NCBI RefSeq assembly: GCF_007860125.1 | Contig: NZ_SJPW01000003.1 | Span: 954,764 to 1,018,763 of the forward strand | DNA length: 64,000 nt | Direction: 5' to 3' | Source of the DNA: Rubripirellula tenax | GTDB taxonomy: Bacteria > Planctomycetota > Planctomycetia > Pirellulales > Pirellulaceae | Part shown: piece by piece, positions 44,601 through 54,300 of the stretch | Position numbering within the stretch: the first letter of the stretch is position 1 | How the letters are laid out: each line of letters starts with the position of its first letter | The notes under the pieces: model-generated | Databases searched by the model: none | What the model was told of the DNA's origin: nothing | Seen by the model: the letters and a program-made list of their open reading frames with translations, nothing else | Translations under genes and position numbers: made by a program

Positions 44601-46365
44601 CAGCCACGCTGACGACGCGGACGATCCGAATTTGCCTTTGATGGATTGGTACGGCATCGAACCGCTTGTACCGGCCGACACGGACCGGGCACTCGCGTTA
44701 GCATCCGGTTGCCGAATTCCAAAAGTTAGTCAGTTCATTTTTCGTCGTGCCGCGGCCGATGCGGGCAGCATTGGTCCGCTGCTAACGTCGCTCGGAAAGA
44801 CCGACAAAGTGGAAACGCAGTCGATCATGTTGGGTGAAGTCGTTGCGGCGATCAAGGATCAAGGCAAGCTGACGATGCCCGAGGCGTGGCCGGATGTCTA
44901 CGCCATGCTGTCAGCAAGCGAGGACGCGAAAATCCGCCAGCAAGCTCAACTGGTTACGGTCAAGTTCGGCGACGCGTCGATCTTTCCGGCGTTGCGGGCG
45001 ATTGCAAGTGACACTTCGGCGCCTGCCGATCAACGCACCAGTGCGTTGCAAGCATTGATCGCCGGCAAGGACAGCGCGCTTGCGCCGACGTTGATTTCGC
45101 TGCTAGACGATGATGCGATGCGGGCAGCGGCGATCCGTGCTTCGGCAGGCTTTGATGACGCAGCGATACCCGATGCGATTCTTACTCGTTATCAAACCTT
45201 TGCACCGGCCGAGCGAGCGGATGCGGTGGCAACGCTGGCATCTCGAACGGCGTGGGCACTTCGGTTACTGGGCGCATTGGAAGGGGGCATCGTCGACCGC
45301 AAAGACTTATCCGCATTCAACATCCGGCAAATGCAACTGCTCGATGACGCAGCACTTTCCGAACGGATCAACAAGACTTGGGGATCGATTCGTGCAACGT
45401 CGGATGAAAAAAAACGACAGATCGGGTTTTGGAAACAGAAGCTAAACGCCGAAGCACTTCGATCGGCAAATCGATCGCACGGCCGTCTGCTGTACAATCA
45501 AACTTGCGGTAAGTGTCACCAGTTGTTTGGGCAGGGCGAAAAAATCGGTCCCGACATCACCGGCAGCAACCGTGGCGACTTGGAATACACGCTGCAGAAC
45601 ATCTTGGACCCCAGTGCGTTGGTGGGTCGCGATTATCAAACCACCACGGTCTTGACGGTCGATGGCCGGACGATCAACGGGCTGGTGCGGGAAACGAACG
45701 AGACTGCGATCGTGATTCAGACGGCAAACGAACGCTTGGTGATCGATCGCGACGACATCGAGGCCCAGAAGTTGACCGAAGTTTCGATGATGCCCGACGG
45801 GCAACTCGATCAACTGAAACCGGATGAAGTGGTCGACTTGATCGCCTACTTGGCCAGCCGAACGCAAGTGCCACTGCCCGGCGACGGCCCCTACTTCAGC
45901 GACGCAACGGGACGCGTCGAAGGTGCGATCGAGGGTGAGTCGCTGGTCGTCGCGAAGATCACCGGCGGCCGCGCCAAGCCGCAGGAAATGAGCAGTTTCA
46001 AGGCTGGCACGTGGAGCGGTAATTCGCAACTGTGGTGGACTGGCGGGAAGGTGGGCGACCGACTGAGTTTGACCATTCCGGTGAAGCAGGCCGGGCGTTA
46101 CGAAGTGTTCGTCGCGATGACGCAAGCACACGACTATGGAATCATCCGTTTCGGTGTGAACGATTCGCAAGTGGCTGAGAAATTCGATCTGTTCAACGGC
46201 CCCGTGGTCGTCTCGACCGTGCCGATCTCATTGGGCACGTTCGAATGGGCATCAGGCGACAACATGCTGCACGTTTCGATCGAGGGGAAGAACCCGCAAG
46301 CTTCGCCCGGATTCATGTTTGGTCTGGACTACGTGTACCTCAAGCAACAAGTGCCAAGTGAGTAG
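41665..46365 (+). CDS. PVC-type cytochrome/dehydrogenase-like giant with FG-GAP N-terminus
   Basis: The ATG at 41665 begins a signal peptide (SLAWVVFSCVWSGLLDAA); an upstream ATG at 41632 adds 11 residues. Order: FG-GAP/VCBS-like repeats with D-x-N-x-D-G calcium loops (about 41.8-42.9 kb), a membrane-bound dehydrogenase domain of TIGR02604 type (from FRVQLAAGEPLVHQPVAM; about 43.0-44.1 kb), a long helical HEAT-like part, a PVC heme-binding domain with C-G-K-C-H at about residues 1281-1285 and the following GPDITGSNR, and a C-terminal beta-sandwich resembling CBM6. The enzyme is inferred to oxidise a sugar-like substrate outside the cytoplasm and pass electrons to its own heme. The neighbouring reverse-strand gene (47.6-51.1 kb) has a related layout. 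Confidence 0.85.
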   Translation: MRQLFSLAWVVFSCVWSGLLDAAEPDLVTWETRQLSSQFFSESATTGDFNRDGIADVASGPFWYEGPDLQAANRFYAGDAFDPHGYSDNFFAFTDDFNGDGWDDILVYGFPGKDASWFENPKRQDRFWPRHQVLDNVDNESPTFVDINGDGSRDIVCSSDGYFGFAEIRGDEPAAKWTFRRVSDQSAGGKFMHGLGVGDIDGDGRMDLIEKSGWWQQPVSLDGDPVWTKHAFEFAPGRGSAQMFAYDVDGDGDNDVITSLDAHGCGLAWYEQTGGEESPSEFSKHLILGSKAGDNPYGVLFSQLHAVDLVDINGDGLKDIVTGKRWWAHGPHGDADPNDPAVLYWFQLDRSAEGIATWIPHRIDDASGVGTDVCVADINGDQAPDVIVGNKKGTFVSVQKRLKPDAIGSGRFRPRSTDMNASSRTDGLPNNDGLSPTDAAKAMTVPEGFRVQLAAGEPLVHQPVAMTFDERGRLWIAEAHTYPVRAPEGEGDDKIIILEDVDHDGVFDKRTVFVDGLNLVSGLEVGFGGVWVGAAPYLMFIPDADGDDVPDSAPQILLDGFGYQDTHETLNAFIWGPDGWLYGCHGVFTHSSVGKPGTAKGDRTPLNCGVWRYHPVRHEFDVFARGTSNPWGVDFNEHGQAFITACVIPHMFHMIQGGRYHRQGGRHFNPHIYEDIQTIADHAHYAGNIRDHAWWGRDQPVGADDTHAAGGGHAHCGAMIYLADNWPHQYRGSIFMANIHGNRINNDILSRQGSGYVASHGADLLFANDRWFRAINMKYGPDGSVYMIDWYDKNACHRADKEIWDRSNGRVYRVSFGTTELPGLSLDDVTLNELASMHRSTNENHVRTARRLMQEKMLLDGDSVGVEDRVAATKLLREIAMGDEEVSLRLRAIWTLHCINELAEADLETLLQERGHKSEYLRAWAIQLAMEDSVAGESLLASFAEMSRRDPSPLVRLYLASALQRLPLESRWEIAAGLLSHADDADDPNLPLMDWYGIEPLVPADTDRALALASGCRIPKVSQFIFRRAAADAGSIGPLLTSLGKTDKVETQSIMLGEVVAAIKDQGKLTMPEAWPDVYAMLSASEDAKIRQQAQLVTVKFGDASIFPALRAIASDTSAPADQRTSALQALIAGKDSALAPTLISLLDDDAMRAAAIRASAGFDDAAIPDAILTRYQTFAPAERADAVATLASRTAWALRLLGALEGGIVDRKDLSAFNIRQMQLLDDAALSERINKTWGSIRATSDEKKRQIGFWKQKLNAEALRSANRSHGRLLYNQTCGKCHQLFGQGEKIGPDITGSNRGDLEYTLQNILDPSALVGRDYQTTTVLTVDGRTINGLVRETNETAIVIQTANERLVIDRDDIEAQKLTEVSMMPDGQLDQLKPDEVVDLIAYLASRTQVPLPGDGPYFSDATGRVEGAIEGESLVVAKITGGRAKPQEMSSFKAGTWSGNSQLWWTGGKVGDRLSLTIPVKQAGRYEVFVAMTQAHDYGIIRFGVNDSQVAEKFDLFNGPVVVSTVPISLGTFEWASGDNMLHVSIEGKNPQASPGFMFGLDYVYLKQQVPSE

Positions 46366-46446
46366 TTCAAGGACGAACGTGATCAGCAACTTGATCGAAT
46401 GAAGGAACGATTGCTGGCTTATCCACGTGAGCAGCGTCACAGTTCA

Positions 46447-46602
46447 ACATAGGGTTGCCCGTTTCGGACCACCCTTCGTGGCCCTGCGACTCCGCTCGCG
46501 GGGTGTACGGTGTGTTTGCTGAACTGCTTTGCAGTTCACGTCCCGCGAGCTGAGTCGCGGGTCCACATAGGGTTGCCCGTTTCGTGACGCTGCGACTCCG
46601 CT
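46447..46602. repeat. Interspersed palindromic repeat with direct-repeat flanks
   Basis: ACATAGGGTTGCCCGTTTCG occurs twice (46447-46466 and 46565-46584), and CTGCGACTCCGCT also twice (46484-46496 and 46590-46602). Between them lie a palindrome (TGAACTG..CAGTTCA, near 46520-46537) and an inverted pair GCGACTCCGCTCGCGGG / CCCGCGAGCTGAGTCGC. A related copy in the opposite orientation is at 59008-59045. No gene is present in 46366-46656. Confidence 0.75.
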
Positions 46603-46656
46603 TACCAGCTATGCTGATGGGTCGACTATCAACTTCCCTCCTTTGCGGATACCACC

Positions 46657-47616
46657 ATGCTTCTGAATCGTCGCGCCGCTCTCGCCGCGTCTGTCGCCAC
46701 GATCGCGGCCGCGGTCACGCCTCGGCCCGCATCTGCCCGGTCGCCTACGAAACGAAAGTTTACGATGTCGCTGCGGTGTGGATCGGTGGGCGTGAACGTG
46801 AACCAAGCCACGGCGATCGATTTGGCGATTCGAAATGGATTCGAGGCGGTCACGCCCGAATCTCATGATTTGGCGAAGTGGTCGACGGACGAACGTGACC
46901 AGCGACTCGGTCGAATGAAGCAAGCGAACCTCAGGTGGGGCGCCGCCGGATTGCCCGTCGAATTTCGCAAAGACGAGACGACCTATCAAAACGACTTGAA
47001 GGAACTGCCCCGGCTTGCCGCTGCGATGCAGGTAGCCGGCGTGACTCGCGTCGGAACGTATTTGATGCCGTGCAGCGACGACCTGACTTACACCGAAAAC
47101 TTCCGCGTTCATGCCGATCGGCTGCGCGAGTGCTCGAAGATCTTGGGCGATCACGGCCAACGTTTCGGAATGGAATACGTCGGGCCAAAGACGCTATGGA
47201 CGTCCAAGCGATATCCGTTCCTTCACACCATGGCCGAAACCAAAGATCTGATATCGGCGATCGGTTTGGACAATGTCGGATTGGTCCTTGATAGCTGGCA
47301 CTGGTACACCGCCGGCGAAACCGCGGCGGTTATTTTGGCACTGTCCAACGACGATGTCGTGGCATGCGACTTGAATGACGCACCGACCGGCCTTGAAGTC
47401 GATCAACAAATCGACAACCAACGCGAGTTGCCGCTGGCCACCGGCGTGATCGACTTGAAGTCGTTCTTGAAATCGCTTGTTGCCATCGGATACGACGGGC
47501 CGATCCGCGCCGAACCATTCAATCAAGAACTCGCCGCGATGGACGACGAGCCCGCTGCGGCGGCAACGGCGAAGGCGATGAAGACCGCCTTCGCATTGGT
47601 CGATGATGTCTCATAG
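46657..47616 (+). CDS. Sugar phosphate isomerase/epimerase-like (AP endonuclease 2 TIM barrel), secreted
   Basis: The 319-residue product starts with a twin-arginine leader (N-R-R-A-A-L-A-A-S-V) and then a TIM-barrel pattern: SLRCGSVGVNVNQATAIDLAIRNGFEAVTPE, RVGTYLMPC, GMEYVGPKT, NVGLVLDSWHWY and YDGPIRAEPF. This is the xylose isomerase-like fold used by sugar isomerases and epimerases. The substrate is unknown. The nearby cytochrome-dehydrogenase genes suggest sugar oxidation, but this is only context. The ATG at 46657 has no strong ribosome site. Confidence 0.85.
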   Translation: MLLNRRAALAASVATIAAAVTPRPASARSPTKRKFTMSLRCGSVGVNVNQATAIDLAIRNGFEAVTPESHDLAKWSTDERDQRLGRMKQANLRWGAAGLPVEFRKDETTYQNDLKELPRLAAAMQVAGVTRVGTYLMPCSDDLTYTENFRVHADRLRECSKILGDHGQRFGMEYVGPKTLWTSKRYPFLHTMAETKDLISAIGLDNVGLVLDSWHWYTAGETAAVILALSNDDVVACDLNDAPTGLEVDQQIDNQRELPLATGVIDLKSFLKSLVAIGYDGPIRAEPFNQELAAMDDEPAAAATAKAMKTAFALVDDVS

Positions 47617-47645
47617 AGGCATCGAAAAGGTGTCACGACGACGCG

Positions 47646-50600
47646 TCATTGTGCTTCGGTCAGTTCACCGATCGCATAGTCGCTCGGCCGCTTCCCGGGA
47701 ATGAACTTTCCAAACCCAAACGGTGTCGGTTGATAGTCGCCGACGATGGAGACATTCAAGTCGGGTTTGATTTGATTCTCCATTCCCATGCACCAGAACG
47801 ACGCGTTGATCAGCATTCGCCGCACGCCTTCGCTAGGCAAGTCGTCGGCGGAACCCATCGTGGTCGTGAAGACGCGACCACCGTTGTAGGTGCGCGTCCA
47901 CGCGATCGGCATCATCGGTGAATTGCGTTCGTCGGTGACGGGAGCGTCATCGGAGTTCATTCCGGTCAAAATCTGGCCTTGAACGACTGCGTGGCCGTCG
48001 CCGGATAGCGGCAACGTTACCGCGTACACATCCGTCGGTCCCCAGATTTCGCCTGGCTTGATGCCTCGGACGATCGGATGATCCGCGTCGGCGATGATGC
48101 CGCGAGTCGATTCATGGCCGTGGTTGCCATGGTGGGCAACCCAGGTCTCGCCAAACACCCGGCGGCCAAAACCGCCGGCGAATTCACCTTCTTTGTTGTT
48201 CCATGAATACTTGGCGTATTGTCGATCGGCGGGAATGTCGAATGGATGCGTCGACGTGCGAACGCCGATCAGCGGGCGACCGGCTTCCACGTAATCGAGG
48301 ATCATTTGCATTTGATCGTCGGCTAGGTTGCGGAACCGCAGTCCCAAAATCGCCAAGTCTGCCGACGCCAGCGATTCGAGCCCTGGGATGTTCGTGACAT
48401 CGTCTGGATTGATTTCGCCCGTCGCTGGATCGATGGCAAACAAGACGGTGCACCGGAAACCAAGGTTCTGGGACAGGATTTTTGCCAACTGTGGCATCGC
48501 TTCTTCGCTGCGGTATTCGTGATCACCCGAAACCAAAACGATGTGCTTCCCGGCACCCGGCCCATCGCCGCCCGGGAACGTCAGCCATCGATCGTCCATC
48601 GACTCCGTCGACGTCAACGTTTGGTAGACAGCGTGCGACGAACGGCCACCAGCACGAAGGTAGGCAATCAGGTCGGCGATTTCATCGGGCTGGAATGTAT
48701 CTAGCAATCCGGCCGGCATCATGCTGGTTTCGGCCGGGCGAGTTTCCTCGATCGTGTCGCGTTTGACTTGCGTTTGCGACGACGGATCAAGCATATTGGT
48801 CATCACCGCCAAGCTGTCCTCGCGCATATTGACCACGCGTCCGATGATGACGCGACCGTCGTCGGTCAAGAATTGCGTGGCGCCATACTGGTCGCTGATC
48901 ACCTTGCTGGGCTCGATCATGGAAACCAGCAAGTCGTGAACATTGAAACGGCCGCCTGCCGCGGTCAGATCAGGGCCCAGGATGCCGCCCTGCGATCCCA
49001 TGCGGTGGCACTTGTAGCACTGTGCCGACGCGAAAATTTCCTTGCCGCGTTCAAAGTTGGGCACATGCGAGTCATCGGTTGACGACGCGAGCAAGTCGTC
49101 GACGGTCCATTGCTTGACGAACGGTCGCGCAGCAGCCTCGGGTTCATCGCCAGCTTTTTGCGGTGGATTGATCACCGAGGCAAGCCTTTTCTGTGCCTTT
49201 TCGGGCAACCGCTCCAAAGCCTCCTTTTTAATGTTGTCGATGAAACCGCCGAAAGACATTCCGCCTCGCGCCGATTGAATGTCGCTGAACCAAGTGAAGT
49301 AATCGCGATGAAGTTTCCCCGTCCAGCCTTTTTTGACTCCTCGCAGCGCCATCGCGTAGTAGATCTGGTTTTCTTGGCTGGGCGAGGCTTTCATTTCGGC
49401 CACGATCTTCGCCGTCGCGTCACCAGCGTTCAAATAAATCAGCATTTGAGCCAGTTCGCGATCCAGTTCGTTGACGCCGGTTGGGAATCGGTTTTCGATC
49501 TTCGCCAGAATCTGGTTTGCGTCGTCGTCCTTGATTTTCCCCAACCGCATTCCAACCAATCCGTAGGCACGCAGCAGATCGATTTTCTGGCTCGGTGCCA
49601 GTGATTCCCAATCGATCGAATTGAGTGCGGTCAATGCGTTTGCCTTGTCGTCAGCTTTGCCTGAGCGAGCCAGCGCGATGACCGCCAAAATCTTGCCGTC
49701 AGGTTCCGTCATGGTGGCGATCCGATCCCGCCATCGTTCGACAGGTTGATGTTCCAGCGCAATCCGAGCGGCGAAACGAATGGCTCGATCGGTGTGCGAC
49801 AAGTGTTCCAAGACCATGGGAACGGAATCCGCCGACGTTTCACCGACGTGCATCGCTTCGAGTTGGTGCCGGATGTCGCGAAGTTTCGCGGCTTCCTGAT
49901 CGACCACGGGTGCCGCCGCAGCGTCTGGTGTTCCGGTGTAGCTGACACGGTACAAGCCGCTTTGCGTTTGTCGGCCACCGATCGTGAAGTACATCGCGCC
50001 GTCGGTGGGGTGAATCAAAATGTCGGTCACTGGAAGCGGCGCTGCAGTCGTGAACGTTTCGTACGAACCGGTGTACGAGCTGCCGTCGGGTGTCAATTCG
50101 ACAGCGTGAATGTTGCCGTAGCTCCAATCGCAAATGAACAGACTGTTTTGATACTTGGCCGGGAACTTTGCTCCGTAGCCAAAACAGATTCCCGTCGGCG
50201 ATCCCGGGCCTATCTCGACCGCGGCGCCAAACGAATCGGGGTAATAGGCGGGCCATTTTCCGGTGCCGTTACGCCATCCGAACTCGGCACCGCTGATCAC
50301 GTGGTTGACGCGTGTGGGGCGATACCAGGGTGTGCCGACGTCCCATTCCATGTCGGCGTCATAAGCGAACAGTTCGCCTTGACGATTGAGGGCGATGTCG
50401 TATTCGTTGCGAAACCCGGTCGCGATCAGTTCCGTGTCGGTCGCGTCCTCGTTGAACGAAACGATGAATCCGCCCGGCGCCAAACGGTCTGCGTTGTGAC
50501 CTCGCGCGTCGGGCATCCGGCCGAGCAAGTGATCTTCGTCCCAATTGCGAGGCACTCGGCTGCGCGTGATGTTTTCGGGAAGTGTCGTGTTGTTGCCGGC

Positions 50601-51092
50601 ACACATGATGATCCGCTGACCATCGGGCGACAGGATCATCGCGTGCGGTCCGTGTTCGGTTCCGCCGTTGAGCGGAATGATATGTTCCTTCTTGTCGTAC
50701 TGGTCGTCGCCATCGGTGTCGGTCAATCGCCAGACGCCCGATGGGAAATCACGCGAGTTGACGTTCGCATAAAGGGAGCCGAACGCGCACAACAGACCCT
50801 GAGCGCCCTCGAACTCGATCGCCAGCTTTTCGACCTGAGGCGTCTCGCCACTGACATCGATTCGGTACAAGCCACCGTACTGGTCGCATGCCACCAAACG
50901 GCCCTGCGGGTCGACGGTCAAGCTGACCCAAGATCCTTGTTGCTCACCGGGGACTTCGTAAACCAATTCGATTTGGAAGCCCTCGGGCAAGCTGAATTGA
51001 TCGGCGGGCGTGACGCCCAATCCACCGGCGATGGCGGTGCAGGCCGCGACGGATGCCGTGGCAAGTAAAAACAGAGACAAGAAAAATCGCAT
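47646..51092 (-). CDS. PVC-type cytochrome protein fused to a ThuA-like domain
   Basis: The 1,148-residue product has a leader (FFLSLFLLATASVAACTAIAGG) and an N-terminal propeller of the membrane-bound dehydrogenase type (FSLPEGFQIELVYEVPGEQ start, LIATGFRNEYDIALNRQGELFAYDADMEWD). A helical HEAT-like part leads to a heme-binding CXXCH (C692, C695, H696), followed by MGSQGGILGPDLTAAGGRF. The last 250 residues (about 865-1100) resemble ThuA: LVSGDHEYRSEEAMPQL and VGVRTSTHPF then AHHGNHGHES. The combination of a PVC cytochrome and ThuA in one chain is common in planctomycetes; the likely role is extracellular carbohydrate turnover. It faces the isomerase-like gene (convergent). Confidence 0.85.
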   Translation of the reverse strand: MRFFLSLFLLATASVAACTAIAGGLGVTPADQFSLPEGFQIELVYEVPGEQQGSWVSLTVDPQGRLVACDQYGGLYRIDVSGETPQVEKLAIEFEGAQGLLCAFGSLYANVNSRDFPSGVWRLTDTDGDDQYDKKEHIIPLNGGTEHGPHAMILSPDGQRIIMCAGNNTTLPENITRSRVPRNWDEDHLLGRMPDARGHNADRLAPGGFIVSFNEDATDTELIATGFRNEYDIALNRQGELFAYDADMEWDVGTPWYRPTRVNHVISGAEFGWRNGTGKWPAYYPDSFGAAVEIGPGSPTGICFGYGAKFPAKYQNSLFICDWSYGNIHAVELTPDGSSYTGSYETFTTAAPLPVTDILIHPTDGAMYFTIGGRQTQSGLYRVSYTGTPDAAAAPVVDQEAAKLRDIRHQLEAMHVGETSADSVPMVLEHLSHTDRAIRFAARIALEHQPVERWRDRIATMTEPDGKILAVIALARSGKADDKANALTALNSIDWESLAPSQKIDLLRAYGLVGMRLGKIKDDDANQILAKIENRFPTGVNELDRELAQMLIYLNAGDATAKIVAEMKASPSQENQIYYAMALRGVKKGWTGKLHRDYFTWFSDIQSARGGMSFGGFIDNIKKEALERLPEKAQKRLASVINPPQKAGDEPEAAARPFVKQWTVDDLLASSTDDSHVPNFERGKEIFASAQCYKCHRMGSQGGILGPDLTAAGGRFNVHDLLVSMIEPSKVISDQYGATQFLTDDGRVIIGRVVNMREDSLAVMTNMLDPSSQTQVKRDTIEETRPAETSMMPAGLLDTFQPDEIADLIAYLRAGGRSSHAVYQTLTSTESMDDRWLTFPGGDGPGAGKHIVLVSGDHEYRSEEAMPQLAKILSQNLGFRCTVLFAIDPATGEINPDDVTNIPGLESLASADLAILGLRFRNLADDQMQMILDYVEAGRPLIGVRTSTHPFDIPADRQYAKYSWNNKEGEFAGGFGRRVFGETWVAHHGNHGHESTRGIIADADHPIVRGIKPGEIWGPTDVYAVTLPLSGDGHAVVQGQILTGMNSDDAPVTDERNSPMMPIAWTRTYNGGRVFTTTMGSADDLPSEGVRRMLINASFWCMGMENQIKPDLNVSIVGDYQPTPFGFGKFIPGKRPSDYAIGELTEAQ

Positions 51093-51300
51093 CTGCGATA
51101 GGCCTTTACGTTTCAGGGGGTGGGTTCACAGGAGGGATGCGTCCCGATGATAACCGCATACGGGCGTCTGCTCCAACGCTGTTGAATTCAAAAACATAAA
51201 ACGCGAGCGACTTTCTGCCGTAGCTGCGATCGCGTCACGATTTGTTATGTTGTCGGGGTCAAAAAGCGTCCAATTCATGCGGCACGGGGAGCTTCTAGCT

Positions 51301-54300
51301 ATGTCATCGTCATCTTTGGTTCAAGATTCGGCAAACCTGCAACGACGCGTCGGTTGGGACGCGCAACTTTCGTCCGATCCGGCCGAACTGGAACGTTTGC
51401 ACAGCTATATCGCTTTCCAGATGGCATCCGCGGGATTGACGCCGCCGGACGACTCGAACTCGGACTCCATGGCCGCGTTCTCGGCGGGTATTTTGGACTC
51501 GCTGAAGGAAAAGAACCGCTTGCTGGCCGAGCACAGGGCTCCCGTCGATGGTCGTATCGAATCTTTCCTGCAGGACTATTTCCGCGACGAAGTCGGTGAC
51601 GAACCGTTGCGTTTGCCAAGTCGGTCGTTGACGCTCGATCGTCACGGCATGGCGCGAGAATTGAGTTTGCCACTGGGCGCCAACCACTACGAAAACGAAT
51701 TGGTCGAGTCACATCGTTGTCTCAACGGGGTGCTCAACAACCCTCGCGCCGATCGTCGCACGACGGCGGGTACGTTCCACGTCGCCGAGGGCGGGTTGCC
51801 GATCCCGGGTGACAAGCGAGCCGTTCCGAAAAACGTTTTCGTGAATCTGTTCCGCGCCGCGATGAATCCACCAGACTCATTGATGGAATTACCGTACGCG
51901 TCGCAGACCAATCAGCCCGCCCACACCTGGGTGTCATTGCTCTTGCGTCCGTCGGTATGCCCCGAAGTACTGGGTTACTGTGAATCGAAGTCGCTAGAAG
52001 TTCGTTTCTTTGCCCCCGGTACCCTGGTCAGCAACCTGGACTTCGTCGAATCGATCTTTGGCAATGCCGGGGACCCGTTGATCGCCGCCAACGACGCCAG
52101 CGTCGACGTCCACGGCTGGAGCGGCCATACCGGATGCGTGATTTTGGCGACTCACTTGACGTCGCTGACCAAGAAAGAACTCGGTCTGCCGCACTATGAC
52201 GAAGCCACTGATCGACAACGCCGTGATTCGATGTGCTGGAAAGATGAAAGCGAAAAGTACAACGACGGCGGCGCGTTCAAGATCACGTGCCGCGATGCAT
52301 CGGGCACGATGTTGACGCTGATCGCGGACAACTACTACGGGTACTGCAAGAAAGAGGTGAAGACACAGATCAGCTTCGCCACCAATCTGATGGGAAACAC
52401 CGAAGAAGAGCACGCCGGTGGCGCTCTCGCGTTCGCGTCTTATTCACTTGGTGAGGAATTCCAGGTCAATAGCCGACGCTACAACGGTCGCACGTTCGAC
52501 GAGATGGCGGCCGAGTACCCTTCATTCATCGATGTTCAAGCGAACGGCTACGGCATCGATCGCAACGATCCGTCGGTGATCTACATTCCCGAATCCGCGA
52601 AAGCTTCACTGGCTGATAAGTGCATCCAATGGACACGAGACGGTGAAGAGCATCGCATTCCGCTGTTGCCTCGCAATATTTACATCGCGCCAAGCGGTTA
52701 CAAAATCCAACTCGAAAAACACCCCAACGCTCCGTCATGGCGATTGATCGGGACCGTCGGCGAGGGCATCTTTTGCCACAAGCCCTGTACCGTCAGCGGC
52801 GGCGGAAAAAGCGAGATCAGCAAGAGTCTCCGCGACTACATGTTGTACGGTCCGATTTTTGTCGCCGATCACGAAAAGGATTTCGCTAAACTGGACGAGA
52901 TCTTCGATCGCAATTACCAAGATCGATGGGACCCCAATACCGACGACAAGCCGGTCTATAAAGATCGACCAAGCCGTAGCGTGCTGGGCCCCGAGCGCAG
53001 CCTCGGCAGCATGATTCAATTGCTGACACCACAGCCCAACTTCAGCCCCGAATACAACGCTTGGTTGGCGACCATCCCGGACAACGTCTATGCGTTGGCG
53101 CTGATCATCAAGCGGTTCATCAGGCCCGGAATGGAAAAGGATTGGCGTAGTTATTTTGGTGTCGATATCGTCAACGGCTCGCCGGGCCACGAGTTGAAAA
53201 TCGGTGACCGTACGCTTGTGGGTACTTACCTACGGATCGGCTTGGATGATCAACGATGGCGAACGTTCAAATTGCGTCAGGACTTTATCGCGGCCGACAA
53301 AGTCCAACGCGAAGACGACATCAGCTGCAGCGTCGTCGTGCCGGCCAGTCGGGTCGATCAAGTCGGTGCGGGCGTGCCCGTCGCGGGCAGCTACAAGTTT
53401 GTCGAGAACTGCGAATTTCGTTTGTTCCAGCGTCCCGATGATGCCATCCACCGCGGTTTGGACAAACAGACCGAATGGGACTTGTCTCAACCGGGCAGCT
53501 TCATTAGCAACTTCCAAGCACTGCCGACGGAAATGGCTCGCGACTTGGTCGAAGACGCGATCGAGTTCGACAAATACAGTCCGCCGATGAAAGACTTGCT
53601 GCTTCGTGCTGCCAAACAAAAAGACGGTTTCGTCGTCAGCACCGCGCACCCACGCCTTTTGCCCGACGGTTCGCGCACGACCAATCCACGTTATTTGCAA
53701 AACCGCCCCGACATGGTCAACGCCCGCGATACCTATGTCGCGATGCGTGGTATGCAGTTGCACCGGAAGTTAGCCGAAGGCGCCCCGGTTCATGCGCCCG
53801 TCGGATCGGTCTTGAGCGGTCGTCGCAACAATCCGCCCGAAGCGGAAAAAGGAATTCGTTCGCTGGCGGTTTACTCGCCGCTGCACTATCAGGAACTTCC
53901 CGAATTGGTGATGGATTATGTCTGTTCGCTGACCGGCAAAAGCCCCAGCACAACGGGTGCGGGCAGCGAAGGAGCGTTGACCAAGGGGCCGTTCAACGCG
54001 TTGATGCCATCGATCGATTTGAACTCGATGGTTGTGTCGATGATCTTGACCGAGCTTGCCGGTTTCAGCACGCCGGCCGGTCACATCGGACCCAAGTTCG
54101 CCATCGGACACGACATCTCGCTTTTGATTCCCGAAGTGTGGTGTCGAATGGGACCCGAGGAACGCGATCCCAAAGCCTTGATCAAATCCAAAATGATGGA
54201 AAAGGTCGAAGACTTTGAAGTCGACGGCGTCGCGATCCCTGCCAGCCGATTGGGTTACCGAATCACTCGCAAGTTCGTGCGAACCTATTTGGGGCGGATC

